From positions 1 to 24,530 of the forward strand of contig CAJTSL010000053.1 of the NCBI GenBank assembly GCA_910578845.1: a DNA stretch of 24,530 nt, read 5' to 3'. This document shows, in pieces, positions 15,642-23,783 of this stretch. The notes below the pieces were generated by a model. The model did not search any database. It saw only the letters and a program-made list of their open reading frames with translations, and was not told where the DNA came from. A program made the position numbers and the translations under genes. How positions within the stretch are numbered: the first letter of the stretch is position 1; the number at the start of each line of letters is the position of its first letter. The DNA comes from an uncultured Lachnospiraceae bacterium (lineage in GTDB: Bacteria > Bacillota > Clostridia > Lachnospirales > Lachnospiraceae).

Positions 15642-17873
15642 GTGAAGAAAAAAAATATGGCTTTAAAAGCTGAAAAAACGAAAAAAACTGAAAAAGTATA
15701 TAAAGCAAAAATTAAAAAAATAGCAAAAGCGGAAACAGAAGAGACAGCAGAAATAGAAAAGACGGCAGAAGCAGGAAAAACAACAAAAAAACCGAAAAAA
15801 GAAAAGAAAATAGCGAATTCGTTGATGGTGGTTTTCGCTGGAGCGATCGTACTGATTACTTTGTTGGGGATGCTATCATACCAGATGGCATCAAAGGCTG
15901 TTATGCATAAGTATGAAGATGCGGTTATTAGCGCGGCATCTTCGACAAGTACTTCCATACAGCTTATTTGTGAGTCTATATCAAATAAAGCAGTGGAATT
16001 CTATCTCAGTGAAGATTTTAATACATACTATAATGATATGTTCCAGGCGGGAGGAACAGAAGCTACCCGCTATGCGAATGGATTGAACGATGATCTGATT
16101 GCCATGAAAAGCGCAGCTTCCTATATAGGAAACTATTATGTGTATGCCCAGGGAGGGAAAAGCCTTTTAGCCAATGTGAAGGGGTTCCCGGAGGGCGCAT
16201 ATCAGGCTTTTATGGAAACCGCAGAGGGACAGGCGTTAGACAGCAAGAAAACTTCAAATGCATGGAAAGGGAATCATGAGTATATTGACCAAGCGCTTGG
16301 CATGAATAATGACGCCTATGCCTTTTCATTTATGATGCATTTTGTGTTCAAGAACAATAAAGGCTTTCTGGTGATTGATGTAGATAAAAATTATATGGAA
16401 AAGCTGCTTGAGGTAATGGAACTTGGAGATGGCAGTATCCGGGGCATTGTAACGGAAGACGGACGTGAGTTCCTTTTGCAGGAAGAAAAGAAAAGCGAAA
16501 ATAATGAAATAAAGATGACGCGGCGCCAGGACGGTTTGCTTTTTGCAGATAAAGCTTTTTTCCAGGAAGCTTCTTCGAAAGATGTAGTATCAGAATATAT
16601 ACAGGTGGATGGGAAGAGCCAATTATTTGTCAGCGCACCGGTAGGGAAAACGGGTATGAAAGTATGTGTCCTCGTTCCGAAGAACACGATTTTAGCTGAA
16701 GTAAGCGGTATTAGGAACATTACGATTATCATCGTTATATTGGCATCCTTATTAGCCGTGATATGTGGGTTCTGGTTATCGAAAGGGATTAGCAATGCAT
16801 TAAAATCTATGAGCAGTTCCCTTTATCATATCTCTCAGGGAAATCTGATGGAAAGAGTAGAAGTAAAACGGAAGGACGAATTTGGAACGCTTGCAGGCAG
16901 CATCAATGAAATGCTCGGCGGGATCAAGGGCCTAGTGGGCAATAACCAGAAATTTGGCTCGCAGGTGAAAGAGCTTTCTGAAGAAGCCTTTTCCTTTACC
17001 ACCGGAATCGAAGACTCCATGCGGCAAGTAGCGTCTTCTATGGAGAGTGTATCAGGAAGCGTTAAGGAACAGTCGAGACAGACAGAATTAAGTGTGGAGG
17101 AAATGGCGGATTTCTCAGAGAAGATCAACGATGTGTACCGCGCATCGGAAGAAATGACGCAGAAGATCGAAGAAGCGCTGCATTGCGTGGAACAAGGCAA
17201 AGACGGTATTGATGAACTGAGCGTGAAATCCAAAGAAACTGCGGAAATAGCGGAGAGCCTTGTTTCCAGTATTGACCAAGTGAATATCCAATCAGCCAGG
17301 ATTGTTGATATTATTACGACAATAGAAGACATTGCTTCGCAGACGAATCTGCTGTCACTGAATGCCTCTATAGAAGCGGCAAGAGCAGGAGAGAGCGGCA
17401 AGGGATTTTCCGTTGTGGCTACGGAAATCCGTAAGTTAGCCGATCAGTCTATGGAAGCAGGTACGGTGGTAAGGGAAATTGTCAGCGGCATTCAGGAGAG
17501 CAATCAGTTGGCGACTGACGCAGCGAAGATGACGGAAGATTTCCTCCATGGACAGACAGATATGTTGAAAGACACGGTTTCTACTTTTGGCGTTATAAGC
17601 GGGAGCGTGACAACGCTAGTAGAAGTGCTTGGCTCTATCCGGGAGAAGATGAAGAACATGCAGGAGAATAAAGACGTGGTAAATCAGTCTATAGACGAGA
17701 TATTCCAATTATCTGCACAAATAGCTCTCTCCATCGAGAATGTATCCGATGTCGTACAAGAGAAGCTAAAAGAGGTCAATACGCTTGCTGATACGGTAAG
17801 GCTGTTAAATACAGAAGCGGAAGAATTACAGGAGTCCATGAGCAGGTTTGTCTTAGAAGAAAGCTTGTCATAA
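15642..17873 (+). CDS. Methyl-accepting chemotaxis protein with Lys-rich N-terminus
   Basis: About 743 residues. After an unusual 55-60 residue cytoplasmic segment rich in Lys, Glu, Ala and Thr come TM1 (~61-82), an extracellular sensor domain of ~275 residues (Cache-like by size and position, not confirmed), TM2 (~360-380), a HAMP domain and a long coiled-coil signalling domain. The signalling tip around residue 565 reads DIASQTNLLSLNASIEAARAG, diagnostic of MCPs that control the CheA kinase. I chose GTG at 15642: GAGGT (15631-15635) lies 6 bases before it and it follows the DUF624 stop. A GTG at 15615 or the ATG at 15657 are alternatives; the open frame to 15555 overlaps DUF624. Its place at the end of the sugar-transport operon suggests it senses the transported sugar or its loaded binding protein (inference). 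Confidence 0.88.
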   Translation: MKKKNMALKAEKTKKTEKVYKAKIKKIAKAETEETAEIEKTAEAGKTTKKPKKEKKIANSLMVVFAGAIVLITLLGMLSYQMASKAVMHKYEDAVISAASSTSTSIQLICESISNKAVEFYLSEDFNTYYNDMFQAGGTEATRYANGLNDDLIAMKSAASYIGNYYVYAQGGKSLLANVKGFPEGAYQAFMETAEGQALDSKKTSNAWKGNHEYIDQALGMNNDAYAFSFMMHFVFKNNKGFLVIDVDKNYMEKLLEVMELGDGSIRGIVTEDGREFLLQEEKKSENNEIKMTRRQDGLLFADKAFFQEASSKDVVSEYIQVDGKSQLFVSAPVGKTGMKVCVLVPKNTILAEVSGIRNITIIIVILASLLAVICGFWLSKGISNALKSMSSSLYHISQGNLMERVEVKRKDEFGTLAGSINEMLGGIKGLVGNNQKFGSQVKELSEEAFSFTTGIEDSMRQVASSMESVSGSVKEQSRQTELSVEEMADFSEKINDVYRASEEMTQKIEEALHCVEQGKDGIDELSVKSKETAEIAESLVSSIDQVNIQSARIVDIITTIEDIASQTNLLSLNASIEAARAGESGKGFSVVATEIRKLADQSMEAGTVVREIVSGIQESNQLATDAAKMTEDFLHGQTDMLKDTVSTFGVISGSVTTLVEVLGSIREKMKNMQENKDVVNQSIDEIFQLSAQIALSIENVSDVVQEKLKEVNTLADTVRLLNTEAEELQESMSRFVLEESLS

Positions 17874-17950
17874 TCATGCGGATGCGCTGTGAGACAGAAA
17901 ATGTGGTATTAAATATAACAAAATAAGTTATAAGAGAAGGTAAAAATAGA

Positions 17951-18000
17951 ACAGAACTATCGGACATGCAGAAAGAATTGCCATGCCGATGGTTCTGTTT
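17951..18000. terminator. Bidirectional terminator between chemoreceptor and ArsR regulator
   Basis: Positions 17951-17968 pair with 17982-17998 in a ~17-bp stem with one bulge and one G-U pair, followed by TTTTTGG on the plus strand and, on the minus strand, by TTCTATTTTTA. It sits between two convergent genes and can end transcription from both sides. Confidence 0.85.
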
Positions 18001-18008
18001 TTGGTTGT

Positions 18009-18986
18009 TTAAGAGAATGGCTGGGGTTCACAATCAGATTTGTCCTGGGCGTTTCCTTCCCCCATAAAATCCGCAATTGGACTATAATTGATCCGGACAT
18101 CAATATCCTGATTATAATTGCCGAAACTTTTCCCAAAAATCGTAAGGCCGCCAACATGTTCGGCATCGTTTTCCACTTCCAATTTTAATTTAATTGTACT
18201 ATGGTAATCAAAATCAAATTCATTTATCGTTACGTCAGATACTTGCAGGCCGTCGATGAAGGTTCCCCTTTTATTAATGACAAGGATCTTTAACAGACCG
18301 TATTGGTTCCAATTCGGATACCACCAGTCAGGCGTAAAGATCCCCTGTACATTGCCAAAATCCCCCGGGCTAGTCCATGTCGCAATTTTTTTGCCGTTCA
18401 GTTTGAAGGAAATATCGGAAGGCCATACATCGTTAATGCCGGGAGCCTCTGAACTAATTTCCAAGGATACTGTGATTTGGTCGATTTTCTGTCCGCAGGG
18501 AATGAAGTTGGGGACGATATATTCTACATAGCCTCTGGTAAACCAGAGAATATCGGCTTCGTACCTTCCGGGATGGGCAAAATACCTGGTATCGTCCACC
18601 TCTCCGATTAACGCTGTTCCAGAAGCAATGCCACAAGTGGGATAGACATCGTAATCCGTAAAATGTCCTACTTTTAAGCTTGTCTGATAAATATTCTTGA
18701 AATCTTCCTGTGCGTCCATGTCAATTAAGATTTTGTCCAGATATACGGAACATTTTTTCTGGTTGCCATGTCCTGCGGATTCATTGGATATGGAAACAAT
18801 ACCGCAGTCTTCTAGCTTTTTAATGTGGTTGGTCAATGCGCCGTTCGTAATATTCAATCTGCTTGCCAGCTCATTCATGTTCATTCCACGGTTTTCCAAA
18901 AGTATTTTGATAATTTCAATTCTGATTTCTGAGCCTAAAGCTTTAAATATTTCTAAACCGTCGTCCAATGTTTTAATATGAAGCAT
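18009..18986 (-). CDS. ArsR-type winged-helix regulator with large beta-rich sensor domain
   Basis: A 325-residue regulator. Residues ~10-80 are an ArsR-like winged helix (IFKALGSEIRIEIIKILLEN, then NELASRLNITNGALTNHIKKL as the recognition region). The remaining ~240 residues are predicted mostly beta-strand, aromatic-rich (TPDWWYPNWNQYG), and without the metal-binding cysteine motifs of metal-sensing ArsR proteins. The overall form matches my memory of COG4189-type regulators found beside glycosidases in Firmicutes, where the C-terminal region may bind sugar. It is the only transcription factor in the window, so it is the best candidate controller of the arabinan genes (inference). GGGAGAAA on the minus strand (18993-19000) supports the ATG at 18986. 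It converges on the chemoreceptor gene across a bidirectional terminator. Confidence 0.8.
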   Translation of the reverse strand: MLHIKTLDDGLEIFKALGSEIRIEIIKILLENRGMNMNELASRLNITNGALTNHIKKLEDCGIVSISNESAGHGNQKKCSVYLDKILIDMDAQEDFKNIYQTSLKVGHFTDYDVYPTCGIASGTALIGEVDDTRYFAHPGRYEADILWFTRGYVEYIVPNFIPCGQKIDQITVSLEISSEAPGINDVWPSDISFKLNGKKIATWTSPGDFGNVQGIFTPDWWYPNWNQYGLLKILVINKRGTFIDGLQVSDVTINEFDFDYHSTIKLKLEVENDAEHVGGLTIFGKSFGNYNQDIDVRINYSPIADFMGEGNAQDKSDCEPQPFS

Positions 18987-19042
18987 ACTATATTTCTCCC
19001 AGGATTATTATTTTAGGATTTGTTAAAATATTCGTTCCTTTC

Positions 19043-19071
19043 ATTATATAGTAGAAAAATGAGATACGCAA
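19043..19071 (-). promoter_or_regulatory. Promoter of ArsR-type regulator gene
   Basis: On the minus strand TTGCGT (19066-19071) and a perfect TATAAT (19043-19048) are 17 bases apart, giving a leader of about 50 bases before the ATG at 18986. The intergenic region 18987-19254 also carries the divergent rhomboid gene's upstream sequence. Confidence 0.6.
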
Positions 19072-19171
19072 TATTTTCATTTATACTTTTTGAGATGATG
19101 TGAAAAGATTTCTTTAGTTCTTCCTAAATTGTATGCAGCTATAAAATAGCAGACGCTTATCGCTGCCTTAA

Positions 19172-19234
19172 TTGACATGACGTATCGAAAATGATACCCT
19201 TATATTCTAAGGGAAAAGATTACGGAAAGGGTAT
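19172..19234 (+). promoter_or_regulatory. Rhomboid gene upstream region: weak promoter and alternative hairpins
   Basis: TTGACA (19172-19177) with a weak TACCCT (19195-19200) at 17 bases. The -10 overlaps ATACCCTT (19194-19201), which can pair with AAGGGTAT (19227-19234), while CCCTTA (19197-19202) can instead pair with TAAGGG (19208-19213). The two folds exclude each other. Function unknown. Confidence 0.35.
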
Positions 19235-19254
19235 GCCATAAGGCTGACATCGCC

Positions 19255-20313
19255 ATGATATATGAGCAGTTGGAACGTTTATTGACAGAACAGGGGTTTT
19301 CTAAAGTGCCATCCAATTTACCGGAATTTTCATTTTTTTTCCGCAATGAAAATACTTATGTGAATGTACTGCATATTATTGAGTATAAACAGGGACTCTA
19401 TATCACAGAAGAACAGTATGCGCATATCAAAGAAACGATCCGGGGATTTTTCCGAACAAAGGAAGCCAAAGACGTACACATACTTTCTCTTCTTATTTGC
19501 CCGGATATGGAGAAAGCAAAGCAATTATGTGGTAGTGACCCGCTTTGCTGGCTGATTGATCCGGTGTGGAAGCGTTTGCTCATTTATGAGAATCAGGCGG
19601 CTGACTTCTACGGCATGAAGAGCGTTTTAGAAAATTTCTTAAGCGAGATGGCGGCTCATGAAGGGAATGAGCAGGAAACCTTTGCAGGGTCTGACGGGAA
19701 TAGATATGATAAGAACCGGAATAAAGTGAAAGAATTGATCAGATCTTCCGGTGTGAATATAACTATTGTTATTTTTAATGTGATTTTATTTATTATATGT
19801 ACATTTACTGGCGAATTGTTATATAATATAGGTGCTTTTAGCGTGATGGATCTGGTAGAGAATGGGGAATGGCACCGTATATTTACGAGTATGTTCCTGC
19901 ACGCAGATATAGAGCATCTTATCAGCAATATGCTGGTATTATATTATATTGGCAATGTGATAGAGAAACAGATTGGGCACGTACCATATGTGCTGCTATA
20001 TTTTCTCTGCGGCATAACCGGCAATATTTTTTCGGCAGGGTATGAGCTTTTATCGGGACAATATATAGGGTCGGTAGGCGCTAGCGGAGCAATATTTGGG
20101 GTAGAGGGAGCGCTTCTTATGCTGGCGCTTGTGCATAAAGAAAAGATTGCAGATGTCACGACAGGCAGGATCGTATTGTCAATTGCTTTTTCGCTATATA
20201 GTGGCTTTACGAGCTATTTTGTCAATAATGCTGCGCATATTGGCGGATTATTGACGGGATTTGTATTAGCCGGCATCTATTGGCTATTGTTACCTGATAG
20301 CAGAAAAGGCTGA
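19255..20313 (+). CDS. Rhomboid-family intramembrane serine protease
   Basis: A 352-residue protein with a ~165-residue soluble N-terminal domain and a C-terminal six-helix rhomboid domain. Catalytic residues are visible: S277 in the GASGAIFG motif and H328 in NNAAHIGGLLTG; the HLISNM segment near residue 221 is the conserved HxxxN motif. Rhomboids cleave transmembrane substrates within the membrane; the substrate here is unknown. The N-terminal domain resembles the DUF-like domain often seen in Lachnospiraceae rhomboids but I cannot name it. The start is uncertain: the ATG at 19255 has only AAGG about 12 bases upstream, and a better site GGAAAGGG (19224-19231) is too far away. It is transcribed divergently from the ArsR-type regulator. 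Confidence 0.87.
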   Translation: MIYEQLERLLTEQGFSKVPSNLPEFSFFFRNENTYVNVLHIIEYKQGLYITEEQYAHIKETIRGFFRTKEAKDVHILSLLICPDMEKAKQLCGSDPLCWLIDPVWKRLLIYENQAADFYGMKSVLENFLSEMAAHEGNEQETFAGSDGNRYDKNRNKVKELIRSSGVNITIVIFNVILFIICTFTGELLYNIGAFSVMDLVENGEWHRIFTSMFLHADIEHLISNMLVLYYIGNVIEKQIGHVPYVLLYFLCGITGNIFSAGYELLSGQYIGSVGASGAIFGVEGALLMLALVHKEKIADVTTGRIVLSIAFSLYSGFTSYFVNNAAHIGGLLTGFVLAGIYWLLLPDSRKG

Positions 20314-20437
20314 AAAAGGCACATTCGGCTTTCAAATGTTTAGCCATGCGGTGTGAGCGCTTCGCAGCGCAGGATGAACACAGGATGGGCATAAGAACAA
20401 AAGAAATTTGTAGATAGAGAAAGGCATGGTCATTTTT

Positions 20438-21430
20438 ATGAAAATCAATATTTACTACGGAGGCAGAGGGTTAATGGATGACCCGACGCTTTATGTACTG
20501 GGGAAAATAGAAGAAGTATTGAATGAATTGCACGTTAATGTAGAAATATTCCGCTTACAGGAATTGAAAAATAATATTACGACATTGCCACAGACATTGA
20601 AAGAAGCTGACGGCATTATCCTTGCGACAACGATAGAATGGTATGGGATCGGAGGATATATGCAGCAGTTCTTAGACGCGTGCTGGTTATATGGGGATAA
20701 AGAAAAAATCAGCGAAATATACATGTGCCCGATTGTCATGTCTACGACTTACGGTGAACAGGAAGGAAAACTTAATCTTGCAACGGCGTGGGAAATCCTA
20801 GGAGGGCTTCCTTGCAGCGGGTTATGTGGTTATATAGCGGACACCAGTATTTTGGAAGATAATGAAGAGTATCTTCGTATTATAGAGAAAAAAGCCGAGA
20901 ACCTTTATCGTACTATCAATCAGAAAATGCCATGTTTACCGGCAAGTAATCAGGCAGTTAAACAGAAAATATCCATTCCACGCAACATTGACCTGACGCC
21001 GCAAGAGTCTGAGCAATTATCCCAGTATGCTTCCGATGATAGCTATGTGCAGCGCCAGAAAGCGGATATCCAGGAACTGACCAGTTTATTCCGCGATTTG
21101 ATGGGGAACAACGAGAAGGAAGATTATAGTGAGTTTTTGGAAGAACTGAAATCGCATTTTCACCCGCAGGCAGGATTTGCGGCGAAATATAAAATTATTA
21201 TTGATGAGAAAAAGAAACCGTTGATTATAGAAGTTGACGGGGCGCAGTTGAAATGTCTGTACGGAGACGGCAGTCAATTTGATGTAGAAGTGCAGATGAG
21301 CGAGGATTCCATGAAGGAGATTGTTTCCGGCGCCACATCTTTCCAACGATCATTTATGGCGGGGGATATGAAGCTAAAAGGAGACTTTAAGATTCTTAGG
21401 ATGCTGGATCAGATTTTCCTGTTTGTATAA
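20438..21430 (+). CDS. Flavodoxin-like FMN reductase fused to SCP2 domain
   Basis: About 330 residues. The first ~180 form a flavodoxin-like/NADPH-dependent FMN reductase domain: MKINIYYGGRGLMDD at the start, TTIEWYGIGGYMQQFLDA (a flavin-contact loop) and MSTTYGEQEGKL. The last ~95 residues (from about 235) look like an SCP2 sterol-carrier fold: a hydrophobic ligand pocket module ending SFMAGDMKLKGDFKILRMLDQI, a highly typical SCP2 tail. The fusion suggests a flavin-dependent redox enzyme acting on, or carrying, a lipophilic substrate (inference). The start is uncertain: GAAAGG (20419-20424) is 13 bases from the ATG at 20438 and only one base from an in-frame ATG at 20426. I prefer 20438 because the domain begins there. 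Confidence 0.82.
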   Translation: MKINIYYGGRGLMDDPTLYVLGKIEEVLNELHVNVEIFRLQELKNNITTLPQTLKEADGIILATTIEWYGIGGYMQQFLDACWLYGDKEKISEIYMCPIVMSTTYGEQEGKLNLATAWEILGGLPCSGLCGYIADTSILEDNEEYLRIIEKKAENLYRTINQKMPCLPASNQAVKQKISIPRNIDLTPQESEQLSQYASDDSYVQRQKADIQELTSLFRDLMGNNEKEDYSEFLEELKSHFHPQAGFAAKYKIIIDEKKKPLIIEVDGAQLKCLYGDGSQFDVEVQMSEDSMKEIVSGATSFQRSFMAGDMKLKGDFKILRMLDQIFLFV

Positions 21431-21489
21431 ATTATTTATATGGTTATTCATCATGCGGTTAGTGATATTAGAAGGGAGAATAAGACAAA

Positions 21490-21903
21490 ATGAAGGATGA
21501 TAATTGTATTTTCTGTAAAATAGCAAGCGGGGAGATCCCATCGAAAACAATATATGAGGATGAAGAGTTCCGGGTCATTTTGGATCTGGCCCCGGCGGCG
21601 AAGGGACATGCGCTGATCTTGCCAAAGGCTCATTTTACAAGTCTGTATGAACTGCCAGATGACTGTGCGGCACATGCTATGCTGCTTGCGAAGAAAATGG
21701 CGAAGCAGATGACAGACAAACTACACTGTGATGGCTTTAATCTGGTACAGAATAATGGGGAAACAGCGGGACAGACGGTGCTTCATTTCCATATTCATTT
21801 GATTCCCCGCTATAAAGATGATGGACAGAAAATTGGCTGGGAGCCAAGGGAGATGTCCCAGGATGAACTTGCGCAAATATGCGGGCAGATCATAGCGGAG
21901 TAA
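21490..21903 (+). CDS. HIT-family nucleotide hydrolase/transferase
   Basis: A 137-residue HIT protein of the Hint/PKCI branch. The signature is H99-F-H101-I-H103-L, with the middle histidines acting on the alpha-phosphate of a nucleotide ligand. The N-terminal CIFCKIASGEIPSKTIYEDE is the classical HIT start with its CxxC metal site. Such enzymes hydrolyse AMP-linked substrates such as adenosine phosphoramidates. AGAAGGGAG precedes the ATG by about 8 bases. It is cytoplasmic. The fumarase alpha gene starts 14 bases after its stop, so the two are probably cotranscribed, though no functional link is evident. Confidence 0.93.
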   Translation: MKDDNCIFCKIASGEIPSKTIYEDEEFRVILDLAPAAKGHALILPKAHFTSLYELPDDCAAHAMLLAKKMAKQMTDKLHCDGFNLVQNNGETAGQTVLHFHIHLIPRYKDDGQKIGWEPREMSQDELAQICGQIIAE

Positions 21904-21917
21904 GTGGGAGGATCGAT

Positions 21918-22760
21918 ATGCGTACAATAGACGTAACGGAGATTACGGACAAAATCAAGGAAATGTGTATCGAAGCAAATCATTTCCTTGCAAAAGATAT
22001 GGATGTGGCAATGAAGAAAGCGGCAGATGAGGAAGGATCCCCATTGGGGAAACAGATCTTATGCCAGTTGCAAGACAATTTAAAGATTGCCGGGGAAGAT
22101 ATGATACCGATTTGCCAGGATACAGGCATGGCAGTTGTCTTTGTTGAAATCGGACAGGACGTTCATTTTACAGGCGGTATTTTGGAAGATGCCATTCATG
22201 AAGGCGTGCGAAGAGGGTACATAGAAGGTTATCTTCGGAAATCAGTAGTCAAAGACCCTCTTATCAGAGAGAACACAAAGGATAATACGCCTGCGGTCAT
22301 CCACTATGAAATTGTGCCTGGCGAAGAGGTTAGAATTACGGTCGCACCGAAGGGATTTGGCAGTGAGAACATGAGCAGAGTGTTCATGCTCAAGCCAGCC
22401 GATGGGATAGAAGGCGTAAAAGATGCAATTCTGACAGCAGTAAAAGATGCAGGGCCAAACGCCTGTCCGCCTATGGTCATTGGCGTAGGCATTGGCGGGA
22501 CATTCGAAAAATGCGCATTGTTGGCAAAGAAAGCATTGACAAGACCGATTGATGAACGGTCTGTAGTGCCATATGTGGAAGAGCTTGAAAAAGAAATGCT
22601 TATGAAAATCAATCAAACCGGGATCGGCCCAGGAGGACTTGGGGGAACGACTACTGCGCTGGCGGTCAATATTAATACCTATCCGACGCATATCGCAGGA
22701 CTTCCGGTTGCCGTTAATATATGCTGCCATGTGAACAGGCATGCAGTAAGAGTGATTTAG
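21918..22760 (+). CDS. Fumarate hydratase class I, alpha subunit
   Basis: A 280-residue subunit of the oxygen-sensitive [4Fe-4S] fumarase that interconverts fumarate and malate; class I enzymes of this type are split into alpha and beta chains. Candidate cluster cysteines are C66 (PICQDTGMAV), C183 (GPNACPPM) and C269/C270 (VNICCHVNRHA), all in conserved positions. GIGPGGLGGTTTALAV is the conserved substrate/cluster loop. The gene is full-length, ending normally after HAVRVI. GGGAGG (21906-21911) lies 6 bases before the ATG at 21918; the frame continues upstream only into the HIT gene. L(+)-tartrate dehydratase is an alternative identity for the same fold; fumarase is more likely in a strict anaerobe. 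Confidence 0.9.
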   Translation: MRTIDVTEITDKIKEMCIEANHFLAKDMDVAMKKAADEEGSPLGKQILCQLQDNLKIAGEDMIPICQDTGMAVVFVEIGQDVHFTGGILEDAIHEGVRRGYIEGYLRKSVVKDPLIRENTKDNTPAVIHYEIVPGEEVRITVAPKGFGSENMSRVFMLKPADGIEGVKDAILTAVKDAGPNACPPMVIGVGIGGTFEKCALLAKKALTRPIDERSVVPYVEELEKEMLMKINQTGIGPGGLGGTTTALAVNINTYPTHIAGLPVAVNICCHVNRHAVRVI

Positions 22761-22761
22761 A

Positions 22762-23128
22762 TAGGAGTTTGCGAAACGGCTATTTCATACTAATCCCCAT
22801 GTCAGAGCAGTTTACTGCGATGACATGCGATCAAGGCATATCCCCGGTTCTGACTCAAATTGCAGATTGAAAAATCATTGCATCAGATGATTTTTCAATC
22901 TACGAACCTGGTGAAAATGAACAAAACGGGAGCCGGATGCGCAATATAAACAAATCGTCGCAGGGGCGCTTTCGCTACATTATCGCTCGTAGCGGTGCAT
23001 AAGACGCCTGAATACGGCGTCTAAGCACTAGGCCATTTATGTGGCCTTTGGCTACTAAAGTACCCTGCCTGTGATCTTGTCTATTTTGTACAACTAAGTT
23101 TTGAAAATAGCCGTTTCGCAATTGCCTA
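22762..23128. mobile_element. MITE-like or structured RNA element between fumarase subunits
   Basis: A 17-bp sequence TTGCGAAACGGCTATTT (22769-22785) is repeated in perfect inverse at 23105-23121. The match extends outward to TAGG/CCTA with three mismatches (21 of 24). The 353-bp interior has no convincing ORF but several hairpins: a perfect 15-bp stem (22864-22878 with 22887-22901, 8-base loop); a compound stem with GTGC (22995-22998) against GCAC (23025-23028) around AGACGCC (23002-23008) against GGCGTCT (23016-23022); and AGGCCA (23030-23035) against TGGCCT (23042-23047). This accounts for the 400-base gap. It fits a nonautonomous transposable element or a large structured RNA. I see no target-site duplication. 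Confidence 0.6.
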
Positions 23129-23162
23129 CTGGGTAAGAGACGGAAAGGAGCATGGATACATA

Positions 23163-23705
23163 ATGGAACAGCATATCAAGGCGCCGCTTAGCGCGCAGGA
23201 TGCAGAAAAGCTTCGTGCAGGTGATTATGTATATTTAACTGGCACAATTTATACGGCAAGGGATGCGGCGCATAAAAGAATGTATGAGGCAATAGAAAAA
23301 GGGGAAACGCTGCCTTTTGCATTGCAGGATAATATCATATATTATATGGGGCCTTCTCCCGCACGTGAGGGGCGCCCGATAGGTTCTGCGGGGCCGACTA
23401 CGGCAAGCCGGATGGATAAATATACGCCAACCCTGCTGGGTTTAGGCTTAAGAGGGATGGTGGGGAAAGGACGACGATCCGTTCCGGTGCAAAATGCAAT
23501 TGTCGATCATAAAGCAGTGTATTTTGCAGCAGTTGGCGGTGCGGGCGCTTTACTTTCTAAATCCATTAAGGAATCGGAAGTGATTGCTTATGATGATCTG
23601 GGGACGGAAGCGGTCCGTAAGCTTACCGTTGAAGACTTCCCTGTTATTGTCGTCATAGATTCCGAAGGGAATAATCTGTACGATATGGTAATGAAAACGG
23701 ACTAG
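23163..23705 (+). CDS. Fumarate hydratase class I, beta subunit
   Basis: A 180-residue beta chain completing the class I fumarase begun at 21918. The start IKAPLSAQDAEKLRAGDYVYLTGTIYTARDAAHKRM and the later GPTTASRMDKYTP segment are typical of the fumarase/tartrate-dehydratase C-terminal fold, which contributes substrate-binding residues. The length matches stand-alone beta subunits. AAGGAG lies about 12 bases before the ATG at 23163; an ATG at 23153 hits a stop after three codons (reading M-D-T-stop), so it is a minimal upstream ORF overlapping the real start by one base. It is separated from the alpha gene by the 353-bp inverted-repeat element, so coordinated expression needs either read-through or a promoter within it. 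Confidence 0.92.
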   Translation: MEQHIKAPLSAQDAEKLRAGDYVYLTGTIYTARDAAHKRMYEAIEKGETLPFALQDNIIYYMGPSPAREGRPIGSAGPTTASRMDKYTPTLLGLGLRGMVGKGRRSVPVQNAIVDHKAVYFAAVGGAGALLSKSIKESEVIAYDDLGTEAVRKLTVEDFPVIVVIDSEGNNLYDMVMKTD

Positions 23706-23783
23706 GAAAAGGAACGGGCGTGTGAATTATTTGGCGTAACATCCTATTTTCTGAAAACCTGGAATATTTTCAATACAAAAGCA

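Noticed and set aside
22760..23162. Frameshifted or truncated fumarase
   Set aside because: The alpha chain ends with the normal C-terminal motif and the beta chain starts with its own conserved N-terminus, so both genes are complete and the gap is non-coding.
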